Assembly: GCF_009730915.1 (NCBI RefSeq)
Contig: NC_052482.1
Span: 3,782,001 to 3,846,000 of the forward strand
Direction: 5' to 3'
Length of the DNA stretch: 64,000 nucleotides
DNA from: Dioscorea cayenensis subsp. rotundata
Lineage: Eukaryota; Streptophyta; Magnoliopsida; Dioscoreales; Dioscoreaceae
In this document: piece by piece, positions 1-12,012 of the stretch
Layout of the letters: every line of letters starts with the position of its first letter
Numbering within the stretch: the stretch's first letter is position 1
Position numbers and translations under genes: made by a program
Notes under the pieces: model-generated
The model's input: only the letters and a program-made list of their open reading frames with translations
Told to the model about the DNA's origin: nothing
Database searches by the model: none

Positions 1-33
1 TAAGCATATTAAATTTTTGTATCATTTATATGT

Positions 34-189
34 TGTTGGAAATATAGTCCCACATCGGTTATGTGATAGAAATGTAATAGGTTTATATATAGATATAGGA
101 GTTGAGTCACTAACTCTTGAGGCTTTTTAGTGTAAGACACCTAAGCTTATGTAGCACCCATATAGGGCCCACTAGTACAAAATCTAACA
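34..189 (+). mobile_element. Solo LTR of a TRIM-type retrotransposon
   Basis: The 156-bp segment starts TGTTGGAAATATAG and ends AAATCTAACA, so it has TG...CA termini. It is flanked by a perfect 5-bp direct repeat TATGT (29-33 and 190-194), the size expected of an integrase target duplication. It aligns along its whole length with the two LTRs of the complete element at 36991-37577, including the blocks CCCACATCGGTT and ATATAGGGCCCACTAGTAC. No primer-binding site or second LTR follows, so it is a solo LTR left by recombination between LTRs. It is clearly more diverged than the pair at 37 kb. Confidence 0.85.
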
Positions 190-457
190 TATGTGTCTGT
201 AGCTTTAAATATTTTATTATGTATTTGAGAATTTTGAATATGATCTATTAATTTAATTCTATTAATTTAATTTAATTCTATTTATATGTTGTTGGTTTTT
301 GATTTACCCTTGTATTAAAAGAACTTATTTCAAATGATTCTTTTAATTTACTTGAAAATAGATTCTAATTTTGGACTTGGTTTCTTTTGTTACACCTTCA
401 AATACATTTGCTCCTATTTCTTTGCCAATGGAGGTAGGCATTGACCGTACCGACATG

Positions 458-1112
458 TAGGGTTGGACATGGGCTTGATTGTGCCAGGTTTGGTTGGGCT
501 AGACTCAAAAGAGCAGCCTATATATTCAGGTTGGGTTGGGCTAGGCCACAATCGAGCCAAATTATTTTCGCCCAAGCCTAGCCAGGCGCCATTTGAATTT
601 CATTAGGCCCAGGCCCAACCTATCCCAACCCAAAAATAAACAATATTTTATTTTTTACAAAATAATTCAAATAGATAAATAAAATTACTTGTACAACATT
701 AATATTTTGTCACATAATTAAATAAATACAACCAAAGCAAAGTAAAAAAGGACAAAACCAAAGTGAGAAAAAAGACACAAATCCTAACATCCTATACAAA
801 GATATATATTGAAGGACAAAAGCAAAGCTAAAAAGATGTCTACTCCTAATACATCTTATCATCTTATATATATATATATATACACACACATTTATTTTGA
901 TATTTAAATATATTATTTATTTAGTTAGTTATTCGGGTTGGGTTGGGTTAGACCGGGCTAAAATTCACATGACCCAAATCCAGCCTAAAATTCAATCGGG
1001 ACTATGTATTTGAGCTCAGCCCGGCTTGGGCTATTTTCTTAAGCCCAAATCCTATATTTTTTTGAGCTAGGTTCAAGCCAGCCCATGGGTTTCCTGACCC
1101 ATGGTAGTCCTA
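458..1112. mobile_element. Non-autonomous hAT-like DNA transposon
   Basis: The 655-bp element begins TAGGGTTGGACATGGGC and ends with its imperfect inverted counterpart (CCCATGGTAGTCCTA). It is flanked by a perfect 8-bp direct repeat CCGACATG (450-457 and 1113-1120). An 8-bp duplication with TAGGG-type ends fits the hAT superfamily. The interior is rich in GGGTTGGGCTAGG/GCCCAAGCC runs near both ends, giving a long imperfect fold-back, and an AT-rich centre. No transposase coding is visible. Confidence 0.7.
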
Positions 1113-1734
1113 CCGACATGTATCTGAATAGAAATTAATTTCAATTTCACTACTATGTCGTAAGTACTAAAATAACATCTTTTGATATTCCAACTCGAGA
1201 AACTAATAGTTGTGAACAAGTTTGCATCTGACTTATAGCACTGGTAAAACAATAGTCATAACTTATTTTGAATATAAAATGAGTTATATTTATTATATTG
1301 GTTTCTATTTTGAAAATATTTGTAAAACACGGATTGATCAAACAAATTATTTTGAGTTGACTTTTTTGTTTAATTATGATTTAACTAATTTCAGCATTTT
1401 GGGATATTTTTCTTTTAAAAACTTGCATGGTTAAATTATTTTTACAAGGTCGTTTATTGGGCTTTCAAGCTCATAAAATTGGTGTTATCCCCTTTTTCAT
1501 ATTGCAGAGTGTTCATAGTAGTGTGGTTGATGGAAAAGTTATGCTAGCGTAGCTAGATCTTTTTATGCTTCCTATATCTATTTTCTATAACAAGAGTTGT
1601 AGCACCTAGACTTGAAAATATTGTGCACCTCTCCTTGAACTTGTAGTAATTGTATAATGTTTTTGCTAGTATATTTTATTATGCTTCCATTGTATATCAC
1701 GTTGTTGATCCTACGTGTGTTGCCATCATTGACT

Positions 1735-1815
1735 GAGTAGAGGCGTGACCTAAAAATGTCTTGAACCCTAAACCTCCCACATGAAAGTCAAATGTCTTAT
1801 CACTTGGCTATTATG
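1735..1815 (-). mobile_element. Probable tRNA-derived SINE fragment
   Basis: Read on the minus strand, a TAGCCAAGTGATAAG A-box-like segment (near 1810) is followed about 45 bases later by GGGTTCAAG (rc of 1760-1768), a B-box-like core. This arrangement is typical of plant SINE heads. No clear tail or target duplication was found, so it may be truncated. Confidence 0.4.
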
Positions 1816-2275
1816 GCGGTAACTTAAGGCTTTTATATCAACAATAATCTTTTGGTTCTTATGCCTAGAAGTTTGAGAAACAGCTCATAATGTGCACTTG
1901 GATGACGCATAAGTTGCATTGCTAGCCAAGCTTGGTTACCATGCATCCATCATGTATCCATATATAAAAATAGGGTAACATTATAGAAATGAATGAAAGC
2001 TTCGGAACAATAATCTCCACGATTTTGAGTGAAAACCTGTGGTTCTAACCTTCAGTTACTTAGGGAAGATGGCTACATTTTCACTTAAAAAGATTAATAG
2101 ATTGCATTTTATGGTTACGGTAAATGTTTTGATTAGTTCCATAATCAAATATTTGACTTTAAACACCATTCAACCATATAATGCCGACTCTAAGATCATT
2201 TAAAACTATATCATTTAGTTCTCCATATCCAATAAAATGGAATAGTAGTGAGATAAAATCACCCAATGTAGAACA

Positions 2276-2591
2276 TGTTAAGAGTAACTAATAGTATCTC
2301 ATTGGTTGATCTAGAAAATATGGAATTGAATGTATAACCCTAGGTTTATCATTCTATAATCTTAAGTTTTTGGGTTGAATCACGCCAAAATAATATCTTT
2401 GGTTTGTTTGCAACATAGCAATTAGGTAAAATACACAAACACATCAAGAGAGCATGTTAGAGTAACTAATAGTCCTATATTAGTTAGTTTGCAAAATATG
2501 GATTTAAATATATAGGCTTGGGTTTCTCATTTTATCAATTAAAGATTTTGGGTTGAATTGGACCCAGATAATATGTTTGGTTTGTACAACA
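2276..2591 (+). repeat. Two tandem diverged LTR-like copies
   Basis: Two related copies, 2276-2415 and 2455-2591, each run from TGTTA(A)GAGTAACTAATAG to ...CAACA and lie about 40 bp apart. The TG...CA ends and AGAGTAACTAATAG start suggest LTRs of a small retroelement, but the spacer is too short for a PBS-to-PPT interior. They may be a collapsed TRIM or a tandem duplication. Confidence 0.4.
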
Positions 2592-3765
2592 CCTTTTACA
2601 AATAAGTGCCAAAATTTCTAAATTTTTCACATTTCTTTTGCCTAAAAAGGGAACTAATGAGCATTTATGAGTTATAATAAACATTTCAGTGAGCTCTAAA
2701 ATAAAAACATTTGACTCCAAACAGCATTCATTCTGACTCCAAACAACATTCATTCCAACAAGAGACCCACTCTAAACCCTAAAAAAAAAAAAAGAATTTT
2801 TCGGCACCATACCTAAGAAAAAGAACAATACTAAAACAAAATCAACTTGTTGCACATGGAATCTCTCTCAAGTAGCCATTGTGGGACTAATTCTAGGTTT
2901 GTTACATGCCACCCTTGATTGAAGCTCGGCACTCTCTTTAGGCCCTAGTGTGCAGCCAGCCAACCTATTTGAGCAGCCTCTGGACCCCACCCAACTCTTA
3001 AAGCATGCTTAGGATGCTAAGCTAGTGTTTTGCACTTGACCCCATCTCTTTGTCTCCTTGTTTCTTTGTTTTGGGTGTTTAGCTGGGATGATGGATTCCC
3101 GGAGGAAATTCCAACTCCATCACATCCATGTTTTCCACTTGGCCAAGCCTTTACCCCCCCCGTGGCCATCCTTCTTCTCCATTCTTCTTTCTTTATTCTC
3201 CCACTCCACATTTCTCTCTTGGAAAGGTTAAGGAGGAGTCCGTACCATCACCGGAGTTCAGTCTTCTACCCTAGTCTTGATGTTCGAGCGAGGCTAAGAG
3301 GAATAGTGAACTGTCAGTGCTTCCATGAAGTTTAGGTAGGTTCTCTTGCTCTCTTGGTGGTGGTAGAGCTTGATGCATGAGAAGTGTGAGAAGCTTGTTT
3401 GAATATGAATTTAGAGCGTTTGTATGTTAAATCCATGATAAGTTGCATGTACTTGTATACTCATGCGATCATAAGTGCATGCTAACATCTTTTCCAGTCC
3501 ATGTTAATACCTGAAAACCAGTGGAACTTGAAGCCTTTTTCTAGTCATTTTGATTAAGTTTGCATGTTGTTTAGTTGGTGGTGAGCTTAGTTGCAAAGCC
3601 TTTTCTTTTTAGCTATCTATGGGTTATGTATATACTCATATATGTGTGCATATCTATGCTTATGTTTGCATGAAGAGTTGCTCCTTTTTGAATGATTGTA
3701 TGGGCTTATCCTTGCATGAAACCCAAGCTTCTACCTCATGGTTATATATATCTCTTGGCCTCGTG

Positions 3766-3767
3766 GA

Positions 3768-3825
<58 letters not shown>

Positions 3826-3832
3826 CATATAT
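3766..3832. repeat. AT microsatellite with 22-bp higher-order period
   Basis: (AT)n tract in which an AC dinucleotide interrupts about every 22 bases, giving three copies of a 22-mer. The short ORFs across it are low-complexity artefacts. Confidence 0.9.
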
Positions 3833-4264
3833 GCGTGAAACCATAGCTATATATGCATGAAACTATATATTTATATACATGAAAGGGAGCCTGTAGGAAC
3901 CATGCAATTATGTATAGGGTTTCACGTGCAGTATATGTGTGCATGTGTATATTAGAATATTTCTTAAATGGGTCTACATCCCTTGTTGTGATCATGTGAA
4001 TATATGTATATGTTTTGGCATAGTTAAGCTACTACTCTAGTTAGACCTTGGTTTGTGTATAGATATATATATATATATATATACTTAGTCGTTGATGCCC
4101 TCCATTGCCACTTCTTTTGAAGCTAAGAGTTTCTAAATTGTTGATAGAAAGACCCATGCTTTGTTTGTAGAATTATTGGTATTTAGGCTAGCTCATCTTT
4201 AGCCTTTGTGCATGTATCTCTCATGCAACTCCTTATAATCCTGAGCATTGGCTTCTTTTCTATT

Positions 4265-4413
4265 TGTTAGAGTTATGTTATAATTAGATTGGTTAATAGG
4301 CCATATTAGGCCCATACCACAAAACTCTAATATTTCTCTATATATACCCCTGTACTCTTTTCCTAATGAAACATACAAACTATTTTTTCTATCATCACAT
4401 TGTTTCTAGTACA
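4265..4413 (+). mobile_element. Possible small solo LTR
   Basis: The segment starts TGTTAGAGTTATG and ends TTTCTAGTACA. A TATATATA promoter-like box and CCTAATGAAAC lie inside, as in the leader of copia-type LTRs. Flanking 5-bp repeats do not match, so the ends are uncertain. Confidence 0.3.
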
Positions 4414-5808
4414 TTCTTAGGCTTTTGGGTTAAACTCATCTTGAGTTAATGCATGAACTCTTCTATGCTTAAGTATTCATATTTTGGTTGGTTCTCCCCT
4501 TGGGGTTATAGGATCATCTTGAGAGATAACCTTGGATTTCAATTGGGATAAGGCGATTCTCAAGTAAGTAATCAGTTACACCCTTGTATTTATTTTTCTT
4601 TTTATTTTTATAAAATTTCAGAAATTTATTCCAAGTTATTCACTAAATTATATTTTTGAGAGTATCATCATATTTTTTTTGTTTATTCTTTTAGATAAAT
4701 ATTTTCTAAACTCGTTATAACCATGCTGCCATTATCTTCAAATTATTATGTTTATATTTCCATTATTTAATTGACTTTGTATACAGCTACTTGAATTCAG
4801 CCAAATGCATTCTTTTAAACCTTTTTCTTTTAATTTGCAGATTAAATATTTTTTTTCTCTCCATCTAATCTTGGTATATTTGTTTAAGTTGAAATTTTTA
4901 TTATTATATCTTTACATGGGAATCAGGCTAAGACTTGAAGATTGGCATATTTTTTTATATTTGTTTATTTAATTATTTATTTGTTTACTTTATTATTTAT
5001 CACTTGAATATTTTCCCAATTGTGAATATTCTGTTTTTTGGCTATGAAAATTTGTATGAAAGTTTTGGTCTCCAAATGAGCTATACGTAACCCTGTCAGT
5101 GGGGGTTAATCATTGACCTCATCGACAAGAAATTCCAAAAAAATGAAACTGCAGTTTCGCACCATGTCCGTTCGGTGAAAGAATTAATGGCCATCTAACA
5201 TCGTGTTCATTCGGTGAAACAATGAACGACCATATGGTATTTGTGGCTCGAGTTATCAAGGGTAAACAAATGACCTTTGACATCTTTAGTGAATTTGGAG
5301 ACATACATTGGAATCTGTTACGTTCTACTTTGCCATTTTGACTTTGATTTTCTTCAATTACACTATTTATGTGTTATTGATTTTTGTGTATGTTTCAGAT
5401 CTGAATTTTTGTTTTTAGCTTGTTTTGGATTACTTACTGGGCTAGTGAGCTCATGGACTTCTTGAAATCCTTTTCTAATCAAGAGCAGTAAACCCAGGGA
5501 CCTTACCAAGCTTCCAATAGATGTTGTTCTTTGGAGTTGTGTTTTATGTCTTAATTATTAGTCATATTGTTGTTTAAGAACCTCTTGTGGTCATTCTGTA
5601 TTTCTTTTACTATGTATTTAAACCTTGTTGTAACCCTTAAGTTGTACTTATATTTTGTATTTCTATCAGTTTATTTCTTTCTCCACTATATGTTAGGCTT
5701 AGAGGCCTTGCATGTTCACCAGGCTCCTGCCTTGTGGGTCTATTGCAGTTTGTCCGCGCACTGGGTCCGGCTAGGCCAGGTTCAGGGTGTGAAAAGTCCG
5801 CTAAGTCC

Positions 5809-6300
5809 AATTTCATCTAAGGGACATGTCATTACCCATGCATAGACCAAAGGACCCCAGCGGAAATCAAACTAGTCCTCTTCTCTCGATCCCCATGAGA
5901 CCTCAATGAAAGCACTAATGAAATCTCTCTCAAGTAGTGGATGTGGGACTAATTCTGGATCCGTTACATGCCACCCCTGATCAAGGTCGATTGCAAGCGT
6001 AGAGCCAGCTAGTCTATTTGAGCAGCCAACTAGGTCCGATTTCATTTGGGGGCCTTGCCATTACCCGTGCATACGCCAGATGACCCAACATGAAGGCAGC
6101 CACCCCCTCCCTCCCATCATGGTCCCCATATCGACTCTCAACAAAAGCACCAATGTTGCACACAAGTGGTGAGGAGAGTAGATCCCAAAAGACCTGCTTG
6201 ATAGGGAAGGATGGCCACCACTCATTTGGCCATGGAATCTCTCTCAAGCAGCTGACATGAACTAATTTTGGGTCCATTACACAACCACCACCCACAACAA
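5809..6300. repeat. Two tandem units of about 240 bp
   Basis: The sequence GGTCCGATTTCATTTGGG...CCATTACCCGTGCAT...GAATCTCTCTCAAGCAG occurs twice in diverged form (about 5809-6045 and 6046-6300). Its second half recurs at 2850-2980 (GAATCTCTCTCAAGTAG...GTTACATGCCACCC). This is a local repeat of LTR character with no coding seen. Confidence 0.6.
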
Positions 6301-6304
6301 GCAA

Positions 6305-7587
6305 GTTCATAGGCATTAAAAAAAATCAAGCATAAACATAAGAATCACAAATTTTGAAACAACACCATTTTTGGGCCCAAAGAGAATCTAAAAACATATT
6401 TTTACATAAACATTTCAAGATAAGCCCCAAAAGCAAAACTTAGGGCCAATTTGGATTCCGGATTGATAGGGGAATGGAATAGAGATGATGCCTCAATAGT
6501 AGTATACCGATGATTAGATATACCACAATGGAAATGAGAATGGGTTTAGAGGGGGCATGAAAGGGGAATCCCCATGCCCCCAATTTTAAGGGGAATGAGA
6601 TGACATCGGAGGGAACGAGGAGTAAATTACTTATTTACCATTTAATTATAAAACTTATTAATTTGAATAATTAATTATAATAATTAATATTAATTAATTA
6701 ATTTAAATATTAAATTATAATAAATAAAATGAATGATAATTAAAGTGAACTATTTAATTTAAATATTTAATTATAGTATTATAGAGAATAATAATTAAAA
6801 TGAATTATTTTAAGTTAAATATTTAATTATAATTATTATTTTAAATAATAATATTCAAAATATTTTATAAATAAAAATTATTTATTATTAAATATAACTC
6901 ACTATTTTATACATCCATGCAAATTATTTGTATAAGGGCATAAAAGTAATTTTATAACATTTCATCCTCTTATTTTTTATTCCTAATGAAATATACTAGA
7001 TAAATTCCCTAGCTATGCGTTTGGATTTTTGCGGTTGTAATAGTTTTGAAGTATATATTTTTATTTGTAACACAAATTTTAATAGAATTTTCTCCATATT
7101 ATTGGCCCTAAATTTTCTAAATTAATAATTTAATAAAATGATGCAAGTACATAGTAACAAAACAATTAAAAACTAAACAATATTGACATAGATTTGTGCC
7201 AATATTGCATATAGACATATAATTCAAAATATAAACAAAGTAATTTAATTACCTAAATTCTAATATTATACATTGAACATGTACGAGAAAGTTAATAAAT
7301 TAACTACAAATGAAACAATACCTAGTAGAAGAGCAACCCAAAACTAAAATGAAAATAATATTTAGAAGATAAATAAAAGGGTAAAATAAATGTAATTAAG
7401 CAATAATATATTGCATAGCTTTTTTTATAACATTTTGAAAGACTCAAAACCACAATAATTATTATTTTGAGCATTAAATCTCATGATCATTAAATCTCAT
7501 GATTAATAAACTGACTCTAAATTATATTGTTCTTTTTCATCAAATTTTTGCCAATACACTTTGTTGAGAAACTCATTCTGTTTATGA
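6305..7587. other. AT-rich intergenic DNA
   Basis: Mostly AT-rich sequence (especially 6640-6900) with a G/A-rich head (6440-6640, starting GGGCCAATTTGGATTCCGG) that resembles the end of a decayed MITE. No ORF, splice-bounded exon or RNA gene is supported. Confidence 0.6.
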
Positions 7588-7597
7588 AACTCCAATA

Positions 7598-7873
7598 GGG
7601 TAATTTTCTTGGTTGAGTTTTAAACTTTGTTGTTATTTCAATTTGAGCACCAACTTTCAATTTATATCAAATGGACACTAACTTTCATTGATGTGGATGC
7701 CGGAATGCTTGTGTGGCTCCCAATTTACACGTCATTTGCACCAGCAGGAAAGACCCAAATGTCATGTCGGCGCAATCAAATTCAAAGTTAGTGCTCATTT
7801 TGATACAAATTGAAAGTTGGTGTTCAAATTGAAATAAGAGCAAATGTTAGTACTCAACCAAGTAAAATTGCCC
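7598..7873. mobile_element. Mutator-like MITE, copy 1
   Basis: The 276-bp element has long inverted repeats of about 90 bp. The left arm GGGTAATTTTCTTGGTTGAG pairs with the right arm ending AAGTAAAATTGCCC. Flanks are AACTCCAATA (7588-7597) and AATTCCAACA (7874-7883), an 8/10 match consistent with a 9-10-bp Mutator-type duplication. The arms share the phrase CAACTTTCAATTT(A/G)TATCAAA with the element at 13376-13862. Confidence 0.7.
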
Positions 7874-7883
7874 AATTCCAACA

Positions 7884-9111
7884 CCTTCTATAATTTGATT
7901 TCCCATAATTCCGGCTCTTCAATTTTTCTACACCGTTTGGACATTTTCAAATTTTCAACTACAACTCTATCCATTTTCAATAAAACCCAAAAATAATTAA
8001 TGAAAATATATGGCCCACAAACTCTAGTGTCTATTTTTCATATAGTTATTAAACATAGACTTGTCGACTTGATGATTTGGTACCTAAATCAATCAAAATC
8101 CCTAAATTGGGCCACTTAAACCAACCAAATCCACTGAATCATCGGGATTCCTGTGACTAGGGTAAGCATGATTTTATTTTTTGGAATAAATTTTCCAATC
8201 TTTTGCTATATTTATTTTTTATGCTAAAAGAAAATTGATACGCAATTTCCATTAATTAAGTAAATTGTAAAAAAAATAGTGCGTACTTTATGCTTGAAGC
8301 TTTTCTTTGTTAAGATTTTTTTTATTTATTTATAGTTACAATTAAGTGATTAAAAATTTGCTTATTTCTTTCAAATTATTTATTTTATAATTAACAAATA
8401 GTAATGGATATTATATTATATATTATGTATCAAATAACTAAGAAATGATTTATAATTCTAAAATAATATTTAAAAATATTTTTATTAACCTAATATTTAC
8501 CCGAAGATTAAACTTTTTAATCTAATACCCAAAGCCTAATGTTTGAACTGGTTCTAATAACTATACTTCAAACATTTTACAAATTATCGATATACTTTTT
8601 TTCATATAATATTTTTTTTAATAATTATAATTTGTTTGAAACATATAATGGAACATTTAATGCAAACAAATAAATGGAATTAAACTATCTCCCATTACTA
8701 GTATCACATTTAATATAAACAAAGACTTAAATGCAATAAGAAAAATTATTTAAAAAAAATTAAAAAAATTTCCCTAAAACCCTCTCAAAGCTAATTATAC
8801 ATCTACTTTAAATATATGTATAGATAACCCCTTAAACGAAAACTTTTGGCATACCTTAGTTTTGAAAGGTCCATGAACATTTACTAGGCAATTAAAATTT
8901 TCATTTATTAATACCATATTTAAACCAAATAAAAATTTAAATATGGTAAAAAAATTTAAAATTATTCCTTAAAACACTCTCATAGCAGCATATACATCTG
9001 CTTTAATAGTATGTATAGATTTCTCACCAAACATAGTTTAATTCACGTCCCCATCGCTTCTTTTTCACTTCCATCCCAATCCCAATGCCATTCCATGAAC
9101 TAAACGCCCCT
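7884..9111. other. AT-rich intergenic DNA
   Basis: Strongly AT-rich with homopolymer runs. The last 100 bases (CCCATCGCTTCTTTTTCACTTCC) resemble the end of another MITE. No gene, RNA or well-bounded repeat is visible. Confidence 0.55.
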
Positions 9112-9114
9112 TTA

Positions 9115-9933
9115 CCCCTTGTTTGGCCGGGCTTTTTAAAGGGGGTAAGGAGGAGTTTGGAGGGGAATTTCACCCCTCCAAAGCCCTCACATGCCACTCT
9201 TCCAAATCTTTTGGAGGGAGAGGACTATTAAAAAAATTAAAACTTTAAACCTCTATCAAAAAGACCAAATTACCTTTCATCAATTTGAAAAATTACCATA
9301 ATATCCTTTTAAAACATAATTTCATCTTTCATATTATTTTTTTCTCTTATTTTTTTTAATGTATCAATTGAAGATTAATAATAATATTTTTTTAAAAATA
9401 ATAATAATATAAAAATTATATATATATATATAAAGAGTAATTATAGTGTTAATTTAATATTATTACTATTATTTGTATAATAATATACAAATAATATTTA
9501 TTATTAATATTAATATTAACAAAGTTTGTACAAAAAAATCCTAGATACGTATGTATACAAATATTATTATGATTAATTTTATATAAAACGATAAATTGGT
9601 AAAATGCACATTACATCTTTCCTCACTCCTCACTCCTCATTCTAACTAAACAAAAATAAATAAACTGCCACTCCACACTCCTTTATTAAACCAAATATAA
9701 ATTTTTTTCAAACATCCATTCTCCTCCCCTCCTCTCTCCCCCTCAGTTATCTCGTCTAATTCTAGAATCAGATTATTCCGTAGTCCTCCCCTATACATCC
9801 TAACACGTATGTTGTTATTTTTTTATATTGTGGTTGGGAGACATGTGTCCAAGCTATGATAGAGGAAGGCCATGAAAAAACTTGGTTGTTCCATGCGAGA
9901 TGACTTCCACATCCCCCGTCACCAAACAAGGGG
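9115..9933. mobile_element. PIF/Harbinger-like MITE
   Basis: The 819-bp segment is bounded by CCCCTTGTTTGG (left) and its exact reverse complement CCAAACAAGGGG (right). A TTA trinucleotide lies immediately outside both ends (9112-9114 and 9934-9936), the target duplication typical of PIF/Harbinger elements. The interior has no transposase ORF and includes a C/T-rich block near 9720-9790 that may come from a nested element. Confidence 0.55.
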
Positions 9934-10257
9934 TTAGACTCTAACCATCATTTCACTCTCCAACACCCACTTTAACCGTTTCATTACACCAGAGAAAAGA
10001 AAAAGGAACAATACTGAAACAAAATCAATATATACAACAATACAGAACATCAACTCAGCGTTTGGTTGGATGTAATTTTAAATGCAGTGGATTTCTAGTT
10101 ACAATGTAACTGGAAATACTTGGCTTTCAAAATACTGATCTTGATCAAATCTTGTGTTTAGTTGGATGTAACTCGAATTATCTGTATTATAAGATTTTAT
10201 GTTTGTTTGGAAGGATTTGTAAATCTGGAATTGAAAAACATGTGTATAAGTGTATGG

Positions 10258-10294
10258 ATATGTACATATGCAGTATATACATATATGTATATGA

Positions 10295-10368
<74 letters not shown>

Positions 10369-10795
10369 GTGTATATATACATATATATTTATATATATAT
10401 GTATATATGTGTATTTATATATGTAAACATACTATATATAGGTATATTTAGGGAATGTATATACATACATGTATGTATATATAAATATATGTATGTATAT
10501 GTATGTACATACATATATGTGTATGTGTATATGTATAGATTTATGTATATATATGTATATATATGTGTATACATATACGTATAGGTGTATATATGTATAT
10601 GTGTATGTGTATATTTATATATATTTATGTATATATATGTATGTGTATATGTATATGTGTATATATGTATATGTATAGATTTCTATATATATATATATGT
10701 ATATATTTATGTATATATATATATATGTATGTGTATATATGTATATGTATAGATTTCTGTATATATATATGTATATATACATATGCATATATACT
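10258..10795. repeat. Long (TA)n/(TATG)n microsatellite
   Basis: About 540 bp of almost pure alternating T/A with regular ATGT interruptions, including uninterrupted (AT) near 10294-10340. The overlapping ORFs rich in Tyr-Ile-Tyr-Met are by-products of the repeat. The tract could adopt unusual DNA structures and is a hotspot for length change. Confidence 0.95.
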
Positions 10796-10922
10796 AGTTT
10801 TGAACTCCCGGAATTTGGTTTTACGGTCATTTTGACTGTAAACCAAAATCCCTCAATGATGATATTTCAAAAGCACATGAAAAATGAAATACATCAAAAC
10901 AAACACCGGATTTTAAAAAGGT

Positions 10923-10978
10923 AAGGGATTTGGAGTTACATGAAATACATCAAAAGCACATGTAACTCCAAATCCCTT
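10923..10978. repeat. Perfect 20-bp inverted repeat
   Basis: AAGGGATTTGGAGTTACATG at 10923-10942 is exactly complementary to 10959-10978, with a 16-base loop. It sits at the right side of the MITE-like segment and could form a stable hairpin. Confidence 0.9.
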
Positions 10979-10996
10979 GAAACAAACACTACCTAA

Positions 10997-11789
10997 GGCT
11001 ATCTTCAACCTAAAACTCTATATTTTGCTCTTCATTATATAAAAATACAACTTCTATAGTGAAAGTTTCTTTAACCACCATCTCCATTTTTAACTCTAAA
11101 ATAGAATATTCTAAGAACATTTTTCTCACTTCACAATGTATATATTCATACTATTAATGAATTTAATCATCTTTAATTCTTTTTCACTTTTAACCATTGA
11201 ATTTAAATATTATATTATTCAAAATATAAATTTTATTTTTTAAATTTTTTTATAAATATTTATTAAATATAAAATAAAATATGATTGATAAAAAAAATAC
11301 TTCAGCCTTCATTAGTTGTGTTTTGAATGTTGTGGTTTTTTCCTTATTACTATCGATGATAATCTATCTTACGACTATTTTCTATATTTTTCTTTATTAT
11401 TCGTGTGCTTTTCATTAATTTTAATGAAGTTATATTTTGTGTATTATTTTTCGTTAATTTTTTATTTTTTATTTATTGAAAAATACAAACTTAAATTATA
11501 AGTTATTAATTTGATTAAAATATAAAATTATAAATATAAATTTTATTAAAAAAAAAAGAAAAATAATAATAAAAGAGAAAACAAAAAAACTGAAAATTAA
11601 AACTGAAAAAAAAATAATAAACATAAAAAAATAATAAAAAAACATATAGCGTTGTTACAGCGACACCAACATGTTGCATATCATTGTAGCAATTTCCATA
11701 TTTGGTACAAAATTTTGTGTCAGATTGGAACTAATCCCATACCAAATTTGATTGAAAGCATTAAAACTAAAGCAAGGTTGGAGATGGCC
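10997..11789. mobile_element. Probable MITE with GGCCATCTCCAACC-type ends
   Basis: The left end GGCTATCTTCAACCTAAA matches, with transitions, the reverse complement of the right end GGTTGGAGATGGCC. This terminal motif is common in plant small DNA elements. The interior is AT-rich, with no coding or clear target duplication. Confidence 0.45.
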
Positions 11790-12012
11790 CGAATGAATCA
11801 ATTCTTCACCACTAACAACCAAGTTCACAAACACAAAGCTAAAACAAAAGCACAAGAACAAGAGTGAACCTCTTATAACTACTAACAAACACTTCAATGA
11901 ACCTCAAAATCAAAACTTCAACTCCAAAAACCCCCACAAAAATCTTAAACTCAGAAGGAACAACACTGAAACATAAAACATAAACATCAAAATGAAGGCA
12001 AGAGAATCAAAC

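Larger units (their letters stand above)
2850..5802 (+). mobile_element. Ty3/gypsy LTR-derived region (Tekay/Del-like)
   Basis: The 3' part (5732-5793) reads GTGGGTCTATTGCAGTTTG ... GGGTCCGGCTAGGCCAGG ... GTGTG, which resembles the 3' end of long Tekay/Del-type LTRs of monocots. Upstream, 3030-3340 is a pyrimidine-rich, locally GC-richer stretch like an LTR leader. No gag or pol was found. The 5' boundary is uncertain, and the block is broken by AT repeats (3766-3832, 4061-4083) and a possible smaller LTR (4265-4413). The family comparison is from memory. Confidence 0.35.
10056..10983. mobile_element. MITE-like segment swollen by a microsatellite
   Basis: The left part (AGCGTTTGGTTGGATGTAA, repeated near 10160 as GTTTAGTTGGATGTAAC) and the right end (GAAACAAACACTACC) look like the GTTTGG/CCAAAC ends of small plant elements, with the microsatellite at 10258-10795 in the middle. 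No convincing target duplication was found, so the limits are approximate. Confidence 0.35.

Noticed and set aside
3030..3335. 101-codon ORF with a hydrophobic start
   Set aside because: It lies in a pyrimidine-rich LTR leader-like stretch, with no homologue recognised and no splice structure.
10152..10924. Cluster of overlapping ORFs rich in Tyr-Ile-Met on both strands
   Set aside because: They are translations of the TA/ATGT microsatellite and have no conserved domain or gene structure.
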